A DNA stretch of 35,099 nucleotides from Bacteroidota bacterium. GTDB lineage: Bacteria > Bacteroidota > Bacteroidia > Bacteroidales > Bacteroidaceae. The DNA lies in contig JAEXAJ010000031.1 in the NCBI GenBank assembly GCA_023458215.1, forward strand, positions 1 through 35,099, written 5' to 3'. Below, piece by piece: positions 33,798-35,099 of this stretch. A model generated the notes under the pieces. The model saw only the letters and a program-made list of their open reading frames with translations, did not search any database and was not told the origin of the DNA. Both the position numbers and the translations under genes were made by a program. The first letter of the stretch is position 1. Every line of letters starts with the position of its first letter.

Positions 33798-33830
33798 TGA
33801 AAGAAGATCTTTATAATAAAAAGCAAAGAT

Positions 33831-35063
33831 ATGGCATTAGTTAACGAACATTTTTTAAAGCTGCCGGGTAGTTACTTATTCTCGGACATAGCCAAAAAGG
33901 TAAATACATTCAGGATAACACACCCCAAGCAAGACCTCATCCGCTTGGGGATAGGAGATGTCACCCGACCACTGCCACCAGTTTGCATCGAAGCGATGCA
34001 CAAGGCAGTGGAAGAGATGACTGATGCAACGACCTTCCGTGGCTACGGCCCTGAGCAGGGGTATGACTTTTTGATTGATGCAATCATCAAACATGACTTT
34101 ATTCCGCGTGGTGTCCAGTTTGGCCCTACCGAAATTTTTATAAACGACGGAGCCAAAAGCGACACGGGAAACATTGGGGATATTCTTCGCCATGACAACA
34201 GCGTAGGCGTAACCGATCCGATATATCCGGTATATATCGACAGCAACGTGATGTGCGGACGAGCCGGCGTGCTGGAAGAAGATGGAAAATGGAGCAATGT
34301 GACTTACATGCCTTGCACTGCCGAAAACCATTTTATTCCCGAGATACCGAACAAACGCATCGACATTGTTTACCTCTGCTACCCCAACAACCCGACGGGT
34401 ACGACTCTGACCAAGGCTGAACTGAAAAAATGGGTGGACTATGCCCTTGCTAACGATACGTTGATCCTGTTTGACGCCGCATACGAAGCTTTTATTCAGG
34501 AAGATGAGGTGCCCCACTCCATCTATGAAATCAGAGGTGCCAAAAAATGCGCCATCGAGTTCCGTAGCTTTTCGAAGACTGCCGGATTTACGGGAATACG
34601 TTGTGGCTATACGGTAGTACCGAAAGAACTCACTGCCGGCACACTGCTAGGCGAACGCATCTCACTGAACAAACTGTGGAACCGCCGTCAGTGCACTAAA
34701 TTCAACGGAACCAGCTACATCACCCAGCGGGCAGCAGAAGCCATCTACACACCCGAAGGAAGACAACAGATAAAGGAAACGATTGACTACTACATGACCA
34801 ATGCCCGCACCATGAAGGAAGGCCTCGAAGCAAGCGGACTAAAAGTGTATGGCGGAGTGAATGCCCCTTACCTTTGGCTGAAAACTCCCAAAGACACAAG
34901 CTCCTGGCGATTCTTCGAACAAATGCTCTATGAAGCCAACGTAGTGGGTACTCCCGGTATTGGATTCGGACCGAGCGGCGAAGGATATATCCGGCTGACT
35001 GCTTTCGGCAAACACGAAGATTGTGTGGAAGCGATGAGACGTATCCGGAAATGGCTGGCTTGA
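33831..35063 (+). CDS. dapL: LL-diaminopimelate aminotransferase
   Basis: A 410-residue PLP-dependent class I/II aminotransferase that converts tetrahydrodipicolinate directly to LL-diaminopimelate using glutamate, bypassing the acylated intermediates of the DapD/DapC/DapE route. Support: LGIGDVTRPLPPVCIEAM near the start, FRGYGPEQGYDFL, FINDGAKSDTGNI, CYPNNPTGTTL, the PLP lysine K249 in FRSFSKTAGFTG, and a C-terminal GEGYIRLTAFG. Length and motifs match DapL rather than generic aspartate aminotransferase. It uses glutamate as amino donor, which links it to the gltBD genes nearby. No gene begins in the remaining 36 bases. Confidence 0.97.
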   Translation: MALVNEHFLKLPGSYLFSDIAKKVNTFRITHPKQDLIRLGIGDVTRPLPPVCIEAMHKAVEEMTDATTFRGYGPEQGYDFLIDAIIKHDFIPRGVQFGPTEIFINDGAKSDTGNIGDILRHDNSVGVTDPIYPVYIDSNVMCGRAGVLEEDGKWSNVTYMPCTAENHFIPEIPNKRIDIVYLCYPNNPTGTTLTKAELKKWVDYALANDTLILFDAAYEAFIQEDEVPHSIYEIRGAKKCAIEFRSFSKTAGFTGIRCGYTVVPKELTAGTLLGERISLNKLWNRRQCTKFNGTSYITQRAAEAIYTPEGRQQIKETIDYYMTNARTMKEGLEASGLKVYGGVNAPYLWLKTPKDTSSWRFFEQMLYEANVVGTPGIGFGPSGEGYIRLTAFGKHEDCVEAMRRIRKWLA

Positions 35064-35099
35064 TCGAAGAGAAAGTTGTAGTAGTCGGTAGCACAATAC

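Overview
The window is about 35 kb of chromosome from a Bacteroidales bacterium, most likely a Bacteroides. The evidence is the recurring TAnnTTTG promoter element, Bacteroidales protein families (DUF4251, LruC-domain lipoprotein, DapL aminotransferase route to lysine/peptidoglycan) and lipoprotein signals typical of the group. No integrase, transposase, rRNA, tRNA or CRISPR array was seen, so this looks like a core region.

Layout. (1) 1-299: 3' end of a peptidoglycan amidase, convergent with a minus-strand block. (2) 7262-328, minus: tolC-type outer membrane protein, membrane-fusion protein, fused double ABC ATPase and two ABC-2 permeases, followed by an MNT/HEPN toxin-antitoxin pair. An AraC regulator (7447-8349) diverges from the block. 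(3) 8404-11622: a solitary 1072-aa SF1 helicase, ending in a large inverted repeat against a convergent DUF4251 protein. (4) 20753-12394, minus: glmS, a divergent purF-like gene, carA, carB. (5) 23146-20981, minus: LruC-domain lipoprotein. (6) 23507-31438, plus: gltB, gltD, asnB. (7) 31510-32584: a small ABM-domain protein and a glycerophosphodiesterase. (8) 32924-35063: dapF and dapL.

The theme of the central 19 kb is glutamine-amide nitrogen. Every enzyme there except GltD and CarB carries its own glutaminase domain (class I in CarA; class II N-terminal-Cys in PurF-like, GlmS, GltB, AsnB), and GltD and CarB are the obligate partners of GltB and CarA. Together they send glutamine nitrogen to glutamate, asparagine, carbamoyl phosphate, glucosamine-6-phosphate and probably a phosphoribosylamine-type product. 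DapF and DapL then add the diaminopimelate branch.

The most unusual layer is the non-coding one. Many gene gaps are filled by short repeat families: GC-rich inverted pairs in three gaps, AT-rich palindromes in four gaps (two sharing a 41-nt core), a nested 28-bp inverted repeat after the helicase, a 9-bp and an 8-bp tandem repeat, and a 21-bp in-frame repeat within gltB. Several repeats supply stop codons or C-terminal residues to the neighbouring gene, and one interrupts a lipoprotein signal peptide. I found no clear undescribed multi-gene system. The best candidates for novelty are the repeat families and the divergent PurF-like protein.
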